The position numbers were made by a program, and so were the translations under genes. The notes beneath the pieces are model-generated. The model searched no databases. It was not told the origin of the DNA and saw nothing but the letters and a program-made list of their open reading frames with translations. Shown here piece by piece: positions 63,664-64,000 of a DNA stretch of 64,000 nt. Each line of letters begins with the position of its first letter. The stretch's first letter is position 1. Where the stretch lies: positions 124,001 to 188,000 of the forward strand of contig NZ_VLTJ01000042.1 of NCBI RefSeq assembly GCF_007558815.1. Direction: 5' to 3'. Source of the stretch: Verticiella sediminum. GTDB lineage: Bacteria > Pseudomonadota > Gammaproteobacteria > Burkholderiales > Burkholderiaceae_B.

Positions 63664-64000
63664 ATGGCGCAATACTTCTCCGTCCATCCCTTCAACCCGC
63701 AACCGCGCCTGCTGCGACAGGCCGCCCAACTGCTCGGCAAGAGCGGCCTGGTCGCGATCCCGACCGACTCGTCCTATGCGGTGGTCGCCGCGCTCGACGA
63801 CAAGCGCGCGGCCGAAGCCCTGCGCCGCCTGCGCGGCGTCGACGAGCGCCACCACCTCACCCTGCTGGTGGCCGACCTCTCCGAGATCGGCCAGCTCGCG
63901 CGGGTCGACAACAAGCAGTACCGGCTGCTGAAGGCCGCCATGCCAGGCGCCTTCACCTTCATCATGCAGGCCACGCACGAAGTGCCGCGCCGGCTCTCGC
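63664..64000 (+). CDS. yciO: YciO/YrdC-family protein, N-terminal part
   Basis: Related to threonylcarbamoyl-AMP synthase TsaC/Sua5. The visible 112 residues match E. coli YciO closely in pattern: HPFNPQPRLLRQAAQLL, VAIPTDSSYAVVAALDDKRA, HHLTLLVADLSEIGQLARVDNKQYRLLKAAMPGAFTFIMQATHEVPRRLS. The family's KxR...SxN signature motifs are only partly inside the window, which cuts the gene at 64000. YciO itself has an unassigned function. AGAGAG precedes the ATG. Confidence 0.9.
   Translation, partial: MAQYFSVHPFNPQPRLLRQAAQLLGKSGLVAIPTDSSYAVVAALDDKRAAEALRRLRGVDERHHLTLLVADLSEIGQLARVDNKQYRLLKAAMPGAFTFIMQATHEVPRRLS

Overview
The window is GC-rich (roughly two thirds G+C), densely coding DNA that reads as a chromosome segment of a betaproteobacterium of the order Burkholderiales, most like the Alcaligenaceae (Bordetella/Achromobacter-type). 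This rests on three Bug-type periplasmic tricarboxylate/carboxylate receptors with their own LysR regulators, a ZIP transporter of the Bordetella type, PutA beside alaS, MnmC, DapA-BamC, and G/C-rich palindromic intergenic repeats of a kind common in this order. I saw no CRISPR array, prophage or intact insertion sequence. The assignment is inference from protein families, not from a database search.

Layout. 0-3.6 kb: end of a GDP-D-rhamnose synthesis pair (rmd, partial gmd) preceded by a GH31-family protein that has lost both catalytic residues. 3.6-7.8 kb: mnmC, the remains of an ABC substrate-binding gene, and mgtE. 7.8-9.9 kb: a divergent LysR/YeiH pair. 9.9-12.7 kb: LysR, Bug receptor and SnoaL-like protein. 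12.7-20.3 kb: M20 hydrolase, fadD-type acyl-CoA ligase, NRDE protein, pmbA, darP, esterase, universal stress protein. 20.5-27 kb: dapA-bamC, a secreted nuclease, pldA, 3-methyladenine glycosylase, and sodA (Mn type) coupled to a ZIP metal transporter. 27-35 kb: UvrD-like helicase, DUF72, flavin reductase, a large secreted hydrolase-like protein bracketed by inverted repeats, and an OpgC-like membrane protein. 35-39 kb: small stress-type proteins and a second (Fe-type) SOD. 39-45 kb: hotdog thioesterase, two MFS exporters, an atypical Fur-family regulator, and a two-component system whose response regulator is broken. 45-48 kb: PQQ glucose/quinate-type dehydrogenase and tRNA-Arg(ACG). 48-55.5 kb: a DNA/RNA endonuclease and two more LysR/Bug/enzyme groups (octopine-dehydrogenase-like; diiron protein). 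55.5-60.4 kb: a broken putP downstream of intact putA with GTTGCA operators. 60.6-64 kb: alaS, a TusA-like protein and yciO (cut by the window end).

Themes. (1) Three separate groups in which a LysR regulator and an orphan Bug receptor accompany a different enzyme, each with a palindrome in or near its promoter region; no tctAB membrane genes are in the window. (2) Oxidative stress and metal handling: Mn-SOD translationally adjacent to a ZIP importer, Fe-SOD with a good sigma-70 promoter, an atypical Fur homologue. (3) Gene decay: the ABC receptor remnant, putP and the response regulator carry clear lesions, and the GH31 protein is probably non-catalytic, which suggests ongoing loss of sugar, proline-uptake and signalling functions. 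Single-base lesions could also be sequencing errors. Start codons were chosen from Shine-Dalgarno matches and family length; several remain ambiguous and are flagged.
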